Shown: one piece after another, positions 34,298 through 44,092 of the stretch
How positions within the stretch are numbered: position 1 is the first letter of the stretch
Layout of the letters: every line of letters starts with the position of its first letter
Origin: Oxalobacteraceae bacterium
GTDB taxonomy: Bacteria; Pseudomonadota; Gammaproteobacteria; Burkholderiales; Burkholderiaceae_D
Direction: 5' to 3'
Length of the DNA: 64,000 bases
Assembly: GCA_013284265.1 (NCBI GenBank)
Contig: JABTBR010000010.1
Coordinates: 62,001-126,000 of the forward strand
Notes under the pieces: generated by a model
What the model saw: the letters and a program-made list of their open reading frames with translations, nothing else
Databases searched by the model: none
What the model was told of the DNA's origin: nothing
Translations under genes and position numbers: made by a program

Positions 34298-37084
34298 ATG
34301 AGCTATTCCGTCAAGCGCCAACCGATGCTGTGGCCCGCTGCGCTGGCCGTGCTGCTCGTTAGCGGCTGCTCATCTTTGCAAGTGGATGTGGACGTCTATA
34401 AAGGACCGCTGGCCCACGAACCGGAAATCCAGGTGCGGCAATATGCGTCGATGGCCATTTCGGCCAAGCCTTCGATTGAGCATTTATATTGCAGTCAACT
34501 CCACTCGAGCCAGCCGCTACCTTCTCCTTGCACGTCAGCGGAACTGGAAATATCTTGTGAAAAAACAACTGAGTTCAAGCGAAAATTCCTTTGCGAAATA
34601 CTTGACTTATATGAGGACGCCGACAAACAGCGGGGCGCCAAATCGACCCCGCCTACTGACAAGGTAACGCAGAACGAGCGTCCGTATCACAGCAACCCGG
34701 CGGCCGGACTGGGCACCCTGACGCACAATGTGACGGCAGCTATGGCAGGATCGCGCGATGCGGCCGGATACAAAAAAAGAGTCGACGATGCCGTCGACGA
34801 GTTGAACGAGGCCTTGATCTTTTTCGCTCAAAAATTACTCTACGTGACGAACAATCAATTATTGTTTGGCACCGCACCAAATGGAGACTCCCAGCCAGGC
34901 GATCCCAAGATGTCGGTGCTGCAATCGCTCGGCAACACCATTTTGGTTCACGCAAACGATTTGCAGCGTCAACATTCCCGCACGGCCTTACTCAAAAATA
35001 GAAGCGCCAGCGAGAGCGACGCGGTGCAGCAGGCCTTTCAGCCCGAGCCGTCTGTCACGCTGGACGCCATCGTCAGCAGGCTGAAACGCTACACTCCCCC
35101 AGATCAGGCCAAGGCAGGGGAAGAAACCTTGTATTCCATTCCCGCCGAACAACAGGCCGAGCTCGACAAGCTGAACACGGCGGCCGGAAAATATTTATCC
35201 GACCTGTCCACGCTGATCGCCGCACACCGCACGGTCAAAGGGGAACTACCCGCTCCCTTGATTGATGATGGCGCCACGGATGTCGATATTCAGTCAGCGT
35301 TGGATGATCGTAAGGCGATCGCAGCACTGTACCCGGATCAGAAAGTGGAAACGGGAGCAGCCACCCCGGACGCCTTGAAACCTTTGAACACTTGGCTGAT
35401 AAGAGAACTGGAGCCCGGCGTCGTAACCGCACCGCACCGCATAGAGCGGCTAAAGGGCTTACGGAAGTACTTGACGGATGAAGCCGCCCGGCTGACGGCA
35501 GCGGGCATCAATACCACTGCGAAACGCAGCGAGGCGCTGGTGATCTTGCAGAACCATATCGCAGCCAGTACGTCCCAGGCGGTCATTCGCACCAAAGAGC
35601 TTAACGCCCCCATCGCTGCCTTACAGGCGAAAATCAAACTGCAGTCTGAGCGGAAATTGGCGGAAGTTGCCAAGCTGGCTAAGGAAACCAAGGCCAAAAG
35701 TCTCGCGGAAACCCGTGAGAAAAGCGTCGCCGTCGTTGAGTCTGCACGCGCCAGCGTGTTGCTCGCGGCGGCGCAGATCAACACCCGTGATCCCAAGGTC
35801 ATCGGGAACCAGCTATTACACAAGTTGGACGAGATGGCTAAGGCGGACAAGCCAGTGCCAGCCAACCTGGCGGATATCAAATTCACGCGCAGCCTGGTGG
35901 AACTCATCGTCGTGCCAGGCACGCCATGCTACGCCGGCCTGCATTCGCGCAACTGCAAGGCTGAGAGCACTGTCGACGTGGTCGACAACCTGATCGCGAG
36001 CTTGCGCGCACAGCGCGTACAAGCCATCGCGAAGGGAGAGACCGTGACAGCCGACAATTTACTGAAGGCGATTAACGTCGCATATGACCAGCGGACAGCC
36101 ATGATTTACCTGCGTCCTGCCAGCGACTACCTGCGCAGCGTCTATTCCGCCACACAGCTGCAGGACGGCACTGAACAGCAGTACCGGAATATGCTGTTCG
36201 ATTGGCTTAAAAAATATCTGAATCCCTTCGAGAATGACGCCAAGTATGCCGCCCGCGGCGAACTGGAGAAGATGCACTGGCAAAACATCAACAAAGTCAC
36301 GGTCAGCGGCGGCGGCTTCACCAACTATGTGCTGGCCAAGGACGATGTAGGCAACTGGTATGTGAAAGCCTATAGCGACAATCCCGAGGCGATCATCAAG
36401 TCAGCCAGCAGTTTGGCGCTGTTTAATAGTGGGAAAACGATCAACACCAACCTGCTGCGGCGTTTCGATGTGCAGCGCAAGCTGGACGAGGACAAGTCGC
36501 TGGATGCCACGCAACGCACCGCGCTGCAACAGGAATTGACCGAGCAAAATAAACAGGGCGGCGCCTCGCTGTTGAAGGTGCGCGACCGTTATGCCAGCCG
36601 CTACCAGCGCGATACCAATGCCCAGGCCAGTGCCTTGCTGGCGGTGGTCACCGAACTACCAGTAAAAGCGCCCGCGCAAATTGCTACAGTGCCAAACTGG
36701 CCTGAAACGAGCTGCCAGGCAAAGAAGGCCGGCGATCTGCTCAGTCCGCTGGACGCCAAGCATCTGGAACCGGGGCGCGCGAAGCTGATCAAGGTGGTGG
36801 CCGACAATGCCGATCCGGCCAAAGCCAGCGCCAAGCTGCTGGACGAGACGGAAAAAAGCATACAGGCCGCATTGACCGGCATGCATCTGTACAGCAGCGA
36901 TGCCCAGCGCGTGCTTGCGCAGGCCAAGGTCGCCGGCTGCGAAGCCGAGTACCGCTCGGCCGCCGACCTGGTGCGCAACTTTGTGCGTGCACAAGTGGCG
37001 TCCGCCGCCACTGAGCGGAAATTAAGCATAGAACGCTATGAGGATGCGCTGTCGAACATAATGGAAATAGCTGGCGAAAAGTGA
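34298..37084 (+). CDS. Large hypothetical lipoprotein (928 residues)
   Basis: A predicted envelope lipoprotein: MSYSVKRQPMLWPAALAVLL leads to a lipobox VSGC-SSL. The mature chain is long, helical and charged, with a coiled-coil-like segment around 440-490 (LAEVAKLAKETKAKSLAETR). A central region contains two cysteines near 545 (TPCYAGLHSRNCKAE). I find no enzyme motif. Codon use is a little more AT-rich in the first 300 residues. The gene ends with TGA at 37084, but the same frame continues open for 43 more codons of protein-like sequence (see 37085-37216). It is the last and largest gene of a three-gene export operon. Confidence 0.72.
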   Translation: MSYSVKRQPMLWPAALAVLLVSGCSSLQVDVDVYKGPLAHEPEIQVRQYASMAISAKPSIEHLYCSQLHSSQPLPSPCTSAELEISCEKTTEFKRKFLCEILDLYEDADKQRGAKSTPPTDKVTQNERPYHSNPAAGLGTLTHNVTAAMAGSRDAAGYKKRVDDAVDELNEALIFFAQKLLYVTNNQLLFGTAPNGDSQPGDPKMSVLQSLGNTILVHANDLQRQHSRTALLKNRSASESDAVQQAFQPEPSVTLDAIVSRLKRYTPPDQAKAGEETLYSIPAEQQAELDKLNTAAGKYLSDLSTLIAAHRTVKGELPAPLIDDGATDVDIQSALDDRKAIAALYPDQKVETGAATPDALKPLNTWLIRELEPGVVTAPHRIERLKGLRKYLTDEAARLTAAGINTTAKRSEALVILQNHIAASTSQAVIRTKELNAPIAALQAKIKLQSERKLAEVAKLAKETKAKSLAETREKSVAVVESARASVLLAAAQINTRDPKVIGNQLLHKLDEMAKADKPVPANLADIKFTRSLVELIVVPGTPCYAGLHSRNCKAESTVDVVDNLIASLRAQRVQAIAKGETVTADNLLKAINVAYDQRTAMIYLRPASDYLRSVYSATQLQDGTEQQYRNMLFDWLKKYLNPFENDAKYAARGELEKMHWQNINKVTVSGGGFTNYVLAKDDVGNWYVKAYSDNPEAIIKSASSLALFNSGKTINTNLLRRFDVQRKLDEDKSLDATQRTALQQELTEQNKQGGASLLKVRDRYASRYQRDTNAQASALLAVVTELPVKAPAQIATVPNWPETSCQAKKAGDLLSPLDAKHLEPGRAKLIKVVADNADPAKASAKLLDETEKSIQAALTGMHLYSSDAQRVLAQAKVAGCEAEYRSAADLVRNFVRAQVASAATERKLSIERYEDALSNIMEIAGEK

Positions 37085-37216
37085 AAAGATTCCTCCATCG
37101 TCAGCGCAAACACGCGTGGACACGAAAATTATCGGAGCCAGCTCGACGGCAGCAGTCCCCATTTACAGGCCTTCATGCAAAAGCTCGATAGCGCATTGCT
37201 GCATATACTGGAATAA
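37085..37216 (+). other. In-frame extension after the large lipoprotein stop
   Basis: After the TGA at 37082-37084 the frame runs on as KDSSIVSANTRGHENYRSQL, then HLQAFMQKLDSALLHILE, to a TAA at 37214-37216. The amphipathic end looks like coding sequence. It could be a former C-terminus cut off by a nonsense change, or chance. Confidence 0.35.
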
Positions 37217-37227
37217 GGCAGGGGCGT

Positions 37228-37614
37228 TCAATCCTGGTACAGCGGGTCAAGCGTATCCTTGCACAGCGCGGTGAAATCAGTTCCGTAGCCGTCCAGTATC
37301 CGGCTCGGGTATTCGCTGCGCAGCCATTCGGCAAACTCGCGCGCCTGCGCGGCGGAGTCGGCTTCGCATACCTGCGAGAGCATAATCCGCTCCGGCTTCA
37401 GGATCGCCATCGCCACGTGGGGATAGCCGGCGTCCGGATCGCCCAGCAGCTGGCGGCGGCAGGCGCCCGTCATTTCCGCATTCCCGCACAGCAGGAAAGG
37501 CCCCTTGTCGTCGCTGGGGTCGCGGAAGGTGAACGGCATCGCCAGAATGGCGGCGGCCACCGCGTCCAGGTCATAGACGCCGGTGAGCGGTTCAAACATC
37601 ATCATCTCTGTCAT
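37228..37614 (-). CDS. Small acidic protein, possible cognate partner of the giant repeat protein
   Basis: A 128-residue acidic cytoplasmic protein with GAGG before ATG 37614. It begins 13 bases after the stop of the 1937-residue repeat protein and should be cotranscribed with it. Visible segments are GVYDLDAVAAAILAMPFTFR and FLLCGNAEMTGACR. There is no signal peptide. Short acidic genes placed straight after large secreted toxins are often immunity proteins; that is inference from position only. I recall similar small proteins near secretion-effector loci but cannot name a family. Confidence 0.65.
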   Translation of the reverse strand: MTEMMMFEPLTGVYDLDAVAAAILAMPFTFRDPSDDKGPFLLCGNAEMTGACRRQLLGDPDAGYPHVAMAILKPERIMLSQVCEADSAAQAREFAEWLRSEYPSRILDGYGTDFTALCKDTLDPLYQD

Positions 37615-37626
37615 TGCAGCATCCTC

Positions 37627-40600
37627 TTAAAAACGTAATGACCTGTGTCCACTTTTCATCAAGTGATCCAGGAAGTGCTTATTGGCTTCCGCCATCGGGT
37701 GCGCGTTGCCGCAGGGGCAGTTAAGCATGTCCACCTTGTCCGTCGGCCCCTTGGGTACCGCATAACCCTGGCCATCGATCTTGAATGCCGTGTTGGCCAG
37801 CGGATTATTCAGGTTCTGAATCCAGCCCAGGGCGGTATCCTTGATCAGCTCGATGCTATACGTCGCGCAAGGCGGTTTCATGAAGGCGTCGCCATCCGGT
37901 TTGTAACGGATCAGGGTACCGTCGCTGTGCTCGAAGAACCACATTTCCCCGCCGCTCCAGCTACCCAGCGTCACCGTCCACGGCGCGTTGACAATCGACG
38001 GTGGCGCCAGGCGCACTGCCGCCAGCGTCACGCCAGTCGCAGCTTCAATGCTGGTAACGAAGCTGGCCTTGCTTGCCTGCGACAGGATGGGAGCGAGACT
38101 TTTGCCCGCTCCCCCGCGGGTTCCCAACTGATACTGGGATAAGGCCTTCCACGCGTGGGCATCCACATTGAACAGCGCGCCCTGTGGTCCTCCCGGCGGC
38201 GGACCCGGCGGATTCAGCAGCGTATAGGCAAATGGCGCGTTCGCTGCGATCAGACTGTTTGTGGCTGCTAGATCGATGGCCGTCTTGCAGGCACTGGCGA
38301 GCTGGTCGTTACACTCCAGGAACTCGTCGACCTTTTGCTTGTAGGTATTGAGCGTCAGCGGGCCGGCGGGGAATTTAAGCCAAAGTTTTTTTGTTTGCAG
38401 CAGCGCGTCGAGCTCGGCGCGCTGCAGGGCCAGTTGCGCCTTGATCTCGGCGTCGGCCTGAGCGCGTGCCGTGCCGATACGGACCTGAATTTCGGCAATC
38501 TGCAACTGGATGTCGGCATGCACCTGGACATGTACGCGCAACTCTTCCAGTCTGGCGTTCAGGGTGTCAAGCACGTTGATCAGCCGGGTCACGGCGGTTT
38601 GTATGTGCGCATCAAGCGTCTGCAGTTTCAACCAGCGGGCAACATTGCCCTTGCCGGCCCAGTTCATCAAGGCCAGCAAGGTTGCCGCATCGACGGGTGG
38701 TTTGTAGCGGAAGAACAGGAACAGTCCGCGCAACACGCTGCCCACCGCTGCAATCGAGCCCAGGCCGTTGACGCCGGCCCGGAACCAGGTGTCGTCGGTG
38801 GCGACGGGAGGATCTGCAATCAGATTCTGCACTACCGCACCGAGGTCCTGGACATCGCCCGCGCCCGACACGTTGATGGTATTCCGAATCACGGCATCGG
38901 AAATCATTCGCCCCAATGAGGGCGCGAGATTGAAGGCCGCCTGCGTGCCCACCGTCAGCGTCCCTGCCGGCAATGCTGGCCCAGCGAACAAAACATTCGT
39001 CAACGCCGCCGTGTTGGCGTAGCCGAGCGGCAGCGCGACATAGGGATTCGGCCAGGGCTCGACCGCGGGTTTGACGACGTAGACCTGCGGATCGTTGCCG
39101 AACAGGTAGTTCATGACCGAGGTGCCGGCCGGGACCAACTTATTGCCTGATTTCCCCTGCGCCACGGTGAGCCCGGTGAACAGGGAAACGCCGGCGCCGG
39201 ATTCCAATACATAATTCGCGCCGACTATGGGCGTGCCATCCGCGTACAGATATTGCAGCTCCACATTGCGATCGAGTGGCCAGGCCGGCGCCACGATGCA
39301 ATCGGGCGAGCACTCCTGCACCTTTTTCATGGGTTGCACGAAGACGTTCATCTGGTTCAGGAGCGCATTCGATGGCAGCAGGAATTTGGCTGCGCCGCCG
39401 AACAAGGTCGTCAGTTTCACCGTCAGCGGATCGATCACCAGCTTGATCTTGGCCTCTGCCACCCCGTGCGCCACCAGGGCCTGCGCGCCCAGCGTCACTG
39501 CCCTCCCCTTCACATATCCGCTCAGGGGGACACGGTTCAGTTTAAGTACTTCCGTCTTGACCGTATCCAGGATGGTCTTGCAGTTCGTAATCGCCGCATC
39601 GCGCAAGGTGTTCAGATCAGCCAACAGGGCCAGCAGCCATTCGACGGCGTGCCCTTTGCCAGCCGCATTCAGCATGGCCACCAGATCCTTCGCCAGGGTG
39701 CCCGGGAAGGGATCGTCGAACTGCAGGCGCAGCAGCACGGCCCGCCGCAGCAGGCCATCGGCGTGCGCGGTGGCGATCCGGTTCATCGCCACGATGGACC
39801 AGACCCGCAGGTCCGCATGCTGGTTTTCCAGAATGAGAAAGCGCAGCATCTCGCTCATCTCCAGCTCATCCTTCGGATCTGCCGGCTTGCTCAGGAAGGC
39901 GGTATTCGCGCGCACGACATTACGGCAAATCCGGCCCAGATGCGGGCCGCTCTCGAACTCCGCCATATTGGCCAGTCCGGTGTCGCCCCAGCCGTAGGGG
40001 ACGCCATTGTTGAGGTTGAACTGATCAAAATGTTTCTGGACCATCGTCGTCAAATTCGGCGCCAGCGCCACCAGGGTCGTCGCTTGCGACTGCATGCCCG
40101 CATCGATCGCGAAAGCGCTTTCCTTGTGGAAGCGGAAGGTGAAGCTTTTCCCACTGTCCAGGCCATGATGAAAACTCGCCCCGGCCGCGCTGAGCTGGGT
40201 ATCCGCGATCTGCACGGCCGTGTCGTCCGTGACGATGCACTTGGCCGCCACCGGCGTCAGATCGGCATGCAGGTACAGAATGCCGAACCACGGTTTCAGC
40301 ACGGCGGCCGGTGCTGCGAAAGGCTTTAGCGCTTCCATGGCCTGCTTCAACTGATTGACGCCACCCAGCTTGCCGAGCAGTGGGGTAACCTTGACGGCTA
40401 ACAGTTTCTGCTCCAGCGCGATTTCCAGCGGCGCGAAAATACTGTCAACGCCCTGGTCGACATCCAGCGCATCGATGCCATCCTTCAGCAACTTCGCATA
40501 GGCCTGGATGCCGGCATCGAATTTGGTGACGTCGCCGGTAACGATCTTGTCACATTCCGTCTTGAACTGCTGCAGCACCAGTTTCAGATGGGCCTGTATC

Positions 40601-43440
40601 GAGGTCTTATGCGCCCCCATGTCACCGTTCAGTTTCTCCAGCAGCCGCGCGCCATTGCCCTTGCCCGCGCTATTGACGCGCTTGATCAGCTCTTCCACCG
40701 TGGCCGTGACGCCATCCACGTCCAGATAATGCAACAGTCCCTGCAGCACCCTGCCCTCAGGCAGGTCCAGCATGCCCAGCGCATGGAACACCACCGTGGT
40801 CCACAGCGCAGGCATATCTCCCGCCTGCTGGATCAGGGGACCCAGCAGCTTTGCCAGCGCAGCCTCGTCATCCTTGTGGGCAACCCGATTGGTATGCAGC
40901 AATACACAATGGTGCGCGACTTTGGCGCAGGTCGGCGCCAGCTCGAACGTCACTTGGTCGCTCAGCGCGGCATCGTCCCAGGAGAAGAACCCTGGCGCCA
41001 CCTTTAACTTGTCGGCGGCGATGGCCAGGTCCAAAAAGTCCGCCGCCAGCGCGGGAAGACTGGGTGCCAGGCTGGTCCAAGCCGGGTCTGGTACGAAGGC
41101 CTGGTCGCGCCGGAAGCGGTACTGGAATTTCAGGCCCTTGGGCAAGACCAGATGCGCATAGCCGCCGTCGAGCTTGCCTTTGTACAGCTTGGTGGTGCCC
41201 GCCTCATCCAGCACCAGATACTCGGCATCGGCCACCGGGGCGTCGTCGGGATGCAAATATTCCAGCTCGATCCAGTCCAGCTCCGGCGCAAGCGCCGCTG
41301 GCCGCGCCAGCAGCGCTTGCGACTTTTGCTTACAGACGGTCAAATCCATGAGCACCGCCGCCGCGCCATACTGCGGCTGCGCCTGCTGGCGTACCGCATC
41401 GAGCCGCGCCCACGCCGGCGCCAGCGCGGCCTGGATCTTGTCGGCCACCAGCAGTTTCAACTCGGCCAGGCGCAGTGCCACATCCTTGCAATAACGTTTG
41501 TGCAGCGGCAGGACAACAGCATCGTCGGCACCGGTCAATTTGCCGAGCCCGCTATCCAGATCGTCCAGCATCGCCAGCAGATTGTCCACCACGCTCTTTT
41601 CATGGTTGGCGGCCTCGCCATGCAGCTTGCTCAGATACAGATAGGCATTGCCCTGGCCCACGCTATTGAGCCATTCCAGCGCCTGTTCGACCTTGGCCTC
41701 GGCGTTGTCCTGCAAGCGGAACAGCATGTCACGGATCAGTGCGCCCTGTGGTCCGGTGCAGCTTCCCAGCCTTTGCATGGCTACCTGCTGCCACAATGCA
41801 TCCTGCTCCAACTGCGGCAACAACTTCCCCATCAGCAGCGGGTAGAACAAGGCGCGCATTTCCTTGTGGTCATCCGCCGACGGCGGGTGGGCGCTACGGT
41901 TCTGTACGATGGCGCTGACCAGCTGGCTCAGCGTCGGCGCCAGCTTGAAGCCCTCGTTATCGGTAAAATCGGTATCGCCCCAGCATAGCGCCGGCATGCC
42001 CGCACCAAATTTGGCCGCCCCGATGGCCTCATCCAGCATGCCGGTGCCGAGCAAGTCCGGCACGCGGGCTTTAAGCAGATGCGCGTCCAGCAAGACATAG
42101 TCATTCGGGTCGCTGTGGAAATGCAATTCGTAGCTTTTCCCCGTCGGAATGGAAATGAACGCAAATCCATGCTCGTCGGTTTCAATCTCCTTGCCGCCGT
42201 CCTTGAGCAGCGTGTCCTCATATACCAGCTTGGCCTTGGCCACAGGCGCGTCGTTGGCGTACAAGAACTGCGCTTCAAACCAGCTGCGCGGAAGAACGAC
42301 CGGACCGGGCTGATACTTGGGAAAGGCAAACTCGACCTGTCGGTAGACGTTTTCGCGCTCGAATACGCCAACGCTGCGCACGCAATACGGCGGATGCGTC
42401 GCGAATCCATCGCGAATGCCTTGCGCGACCGGCCCGAGCACCGCATCGACCCGCGTGGCCGTTGCGGGAAAATCGTCCAGCTGTGCCAGCAGTTCGGACG
42501 CCGTCGCCTGGTTCCACAATCCGGCCGTCGCGGCATTCTTGATCTTGCCCAGTTGGGTGCGGATGGCATTCAGCAAACCATCGATGTGAGCGGCGACGGC
42601 GGCCTGGATCCCCGCCATGTCGGTGGCAAAGGTCCGATAGAAGCCGACGGCATTGCCCTTCCCTGCGGAATTGAGCATGACCGTCAGACGCTCTGCAAGC
42701 TGCGCCGGCGGGTTCGCCATGAGCACACAGAGTTCCTGGAGCAGGCGGCTGCGCTGCCCGGGAGCGGCGGCGGCCCGGTTGAGCACCAGCCGCGCCCACA
42801 AAGCCTGATCGGCATGGGAACCGAGCAGCATGGCCAGCAGGATCTGGGCCGCCTCGCGCTGCAGCGCGGCCTGGCCCGGCAGAGCAACCGCCTGATCCAC
42901 GATATGGCGCAGGAATTTTTCCAGCACCGGCCGGTCCAGGTTCTCGGGCGCTTTTGCCAGCGCCACATTACCCCAGCGCAGCTGCCGGCGGCTGTCCTTG
43001 CCCTGCGCCGCCAAGGTGGGATTCCAGTCCGCTATCGCAGCATTGAAAGCCGGAACCTGCTCGCTGTAGGCCGGGAAGAATTGGAAAATAGAACCGTCAG
43101 GCGCCTTGTCCTGATCGAAATAATAGAGATACGATGCGGTTTTAGGCAGGTACAGGCGGCCGCGACCGTCGCCGCCAAGGGCGCCGGCGCCGAGCGGACT
43201 ACCCACCGCCGCTTCGATCGTAAAATTGGCTTTCGTCACCGGCGTGCCGTCGGCGTACAGATAGAGCAGGTTCAGATAGCCGTTCAGCTTTGCCATCAAG
43301 GGACAGGGCTGCTCCACGGGCAAATGCAGCAAGACCTGGAAATTCGGCTGCGCCACACTGTGCAGAATGATGGCGCCAGGCTCGCCGCTGCCCGTGGCCG
43401 CGGAGCCGGTGCCGACCGGAGGCTTGGGTGGGCCGATCAT
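37627..43440 (-). CDS. Giant five-repeat protein, putative secreted effector
   Basis: A 1937-residue protein. The start ATG (43438-43440) overlaps the stop of the upstream small gene as ATGA; an extension to 43863 is a shadow. The chain is five modules of about 334 residues. Each opens with a beta segment of the form YLYADGTPV (near 58, 390, 727, 1056, 1397). Each also contains a motif of the form MLNSAGKGNA (starting at 255, 590, about 921, 1256, 1592). Variants of the second are WLNSVGQGNA, RVNSAGKGNG, MLNAAGKGHA and LMNWAGKGNV. Between them are helical stretches. The last 200 residues differ and end MLNCPCGNAHPMAEANKHF, a cysteine-containing tail. No signal peptide or known enzyme motif is visible. 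Its neighbour family links it to the locus at 48-54 kb. Likely a cargo of a contractile secretion apparatus, by context only. Confidence 0.85.
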   Translation of the reverse strand: MIGPPKPPVGTGSAATGSGEPGAIILHSVAQPNFQVLLHLPVEQPCPLMAKLNGYLNLLYLYADGTPVTKANFTIEAAVGSPLGAGALGGDGRGRLYLPKTASYLYYFDQDKAPDGSIFQFFPAYSEQVPAFNAAIADWNPTLAAQGKDSRRQLRWGNVALAKAPENLDRPVLEKFLRHIVDQAVALPGQAALQREAAQILLAMLLGSHADQALWARLVLNRAAAAPGQRSRLLQELCVLMANPPAQLAERLTVMLNSAGKGNAVGFYRTFATDMAGIQAAVAAHIDGLLNAIRTQLGKIKNAATAGLWNQATASELLAQLDDFPATATRVDAVLGPVAQGIRDGFATHPPYCVRSVGVFERENVYRQVEFAFPKYQPGPVVLPRSWFEAQFLYANDAPVAKAKLVYEDTLLKDGGKEIETDEHGFAFISIPTGKSYELHFHSDPNDYVLLDAHLLKARVPDLLGTGMLDEAIGAAKFGAGMPALCWGDTDFTDNEGFKLAPTLSQLVSAIVQNRSAHPPSADDHKEMRALFYPLLMGKLLPQLEQDALWQQVAMQRLGSCTGPQGALIRDMLFRLQDNAEAKVEQALEWLNSVGQGNAYLYLSKLHGEAANHEKSVVDNLLAMLDDLDSGLGKLTGADDAVVLPLHKRYCKDVALRLAELKLLVADKIQAALAPAWARLDAVRQQAQPQYGAAAVLMDLTVCKQKSQALLARPAALAPELDWIELEYLHPDDAPVADAEYLVLDEAGTTKLYKGKLDGGYAHLVLPKGLKFQYRFRRDQAFVPDPAWTSLAPSLPALAADFLDLAIAADKLKVAPGFFSWDDAALSDQVTFELAPTCAKVAHHCVLLHTNRVAHKDDEAALAKLLGPLIQQAGDMPALWTTVVFHALGMLDLPEGRVLQGLLHYLDVDGVTATVEELIKRVNSAGKGNGARLLEKLNGDMGAHKTSIQAHLKLVLQQFKTECDKIVTGDVTKFDAGIQAYAKLLKDGIDALDVDQGVDSIFAPLEIALEQKLLAVKVTPLLGKLGGVNQLKQAMEALKPFAAPAAVLKPWFGILYLHADLTPVAAKCIVTDDTAVQIADTQLSAAGASFHHGLDSGKSFTFRFHKESAFAIDAGMQSQATTLVALAPNLTTMVQKHFDQFNLNNGVPYGWGDTGLANMAEFESGPHLGRICRNVVRANTAFLSKPADPKDELEMSEMLRFLILENQHADLRVWSIVAMNRIATAHADGLLRRAVLLRLQFDDPFPGTLAKDLVAMLNAAGKGHAVEWLLALLADLNTLRDAAITNCKTILDTVKTEVLKLNRVPLSGYVKGRAVTLGAQALVAHGVAEAKIKLVIDPLTVKLTTLFGGAAKFLLPSNALLNQMNVFVQPMKKVQECSPDCIVAPAWPLDRNVELQYLYADGTPIVGANYVLESGAGVSLFTGLTVAQGKSGNKLVPAGTSVMNYLFGNDPQVYVVKPAVEPWPNPYVALPLGYANTAALTNVLFAGPALPAGTLTVGTQAAFNLAPSLGRMISDAVIRNTINVSGAGDVQDLGAVVQNLIADPPVATDDTWFRAGVNGLGSIAAVGSVLRGLFLFFRYKPPVDAATLLALMNWAGKGNVARWLKLQTLDAHIQTAVTRLINVLDTLNARLEELRVHVQVHADIQLQIAEIQVRIGTARAQADAEIKAQLALQRAELDALLQTKKLWLKFPAGPLTLNTYKQKVDEFLECNDQLASACKTAIDLAATNSLIAANAPFAYTLLNPPGPPPGGPQGALFNVDAHAWKALSQYQLGTRGGAGKSLAPILSQASKASFVTSIEAATGVTLAAVRLAPPSIVNAPWTVTLGSWSGGEMWFFEHSDGTLIRYKPDGDAFMKPPCATYSIELIKDTALGWIQNLNNPLANTAFKIDGQGYAVPKGPTDKVDMLNCPCGNAHPMAEANKHFLDHLMKSGHRSLRF

Positions 43441-43811
43441 GCCGCTGCCATCCCGCGCGCTTCTTCCCATTCGGCCGCACTGATGGCCTCGGCCAGGTAG
43501 GCGATACGGGAATCGGCGGGAACATGCCTTTGATTCAACAGCTGGGCGATCCGCAGTTGGCGGTCGAAGTAGGGGCCGACGGTCACGCTGAGCGTGACGA
43601 AGGCCAGCACGCTGCTTTGCCATTCGAATCCGTAGAAGCCGGCGCGATGACGGGCCGCATCCACCGCCGCCAGCAATTGGCGCTGGTCCAATCCCGCCAC
43701 CTGTTGCGGATAGTCGGCCCGCAGTTGCGCGGCCAGCTTGTCGCTGAATCCGTCTTCGAACGCCAGCCCCATTACCCTCATTTGCTCCTGCCGGATAACG
43801 AGCATTGCCAT
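43437..43811 (-). CDS. Small adaptor-like protein preceding the giant gene
   Basis: A 124-residue protein, first gene of the operon. MLVIRQEQMRVMGLAFED resembles MLTIRRSQLRAMGCF of the 51300-51971 protein. Both continue with a helical segment of the type LAAQLRADYP ... YGFEWQ, so they belong to one family. I recall such ML-IR-Q-proteins beside type VI secretion cargo genes, where they could be chaperones or adaptors; this is memory, not a search. The C-terminus overlaps the giant gene by four bases. No signal peptide. ATG 43811 precedes MAMLVIR; ATG 43805 is possible. Confidence 0.7.
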   Translation of the reverse strand: MAMLVIRQEQMRVMGLAFEDGFSDKLAAQLRADYPQQVAGLDQRQLLAAVDAARHRAGFYGFEWQSSVLAFVTLSVTVGPYFDRQLRIAQLLNQRHVPADSRIAYLAEAISAAEWEEARGMAAA

Positions 43812-44092
43812 AGTCCTGTGTCGTGGTGATCGGGGACGGGAAAGCCGCCGTCCGCTGCGCCATGGGGTCGCGTATGTCGCGCCATGGCCAGCAACAAGTT
43901 TAATTCAGCAATTTAAGAATTGTCATCATTACTTTAAAATTAGCTGAAGTAAGTCTGCCAGTGGGTAAAAACGCCACATCGAAAAGAGGGGGGATAGCAG
44001 ATCGCTACCGGCGCGTGGCCGATAGCGATTGTTTTTTTGAATGCGCGGAGCGCGTGCTCCAGCGCAGGCTTGCCGGCCGGGGACAGGCTTGC
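43812..44092. other. Intergenic region with AT-rich promoter and orphan terminator
   Basis: 281 bases. The AT-rich part (about 43905-43945) should carry the promoter of the adaptor/giant operon on the minus strand. ATGACA and TTAAAC are separated by 17 bases there. A plus-strand intrinsic terminator (44001-44038) follows with no plus-strand gene before it. Confidence 0.5.
44001..44038 (+). terminator. Intrinsic terminator with no upstream gene on its strand
   Basis: ATCGCTA (44001-44007) pairs with TAGCGAT (44023-44029), with an inner CGGC/GCCG stem. Seven T follow at 44032-44038. It reads on the plus strand, where no gene precedes it. Confidence 0.75.
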
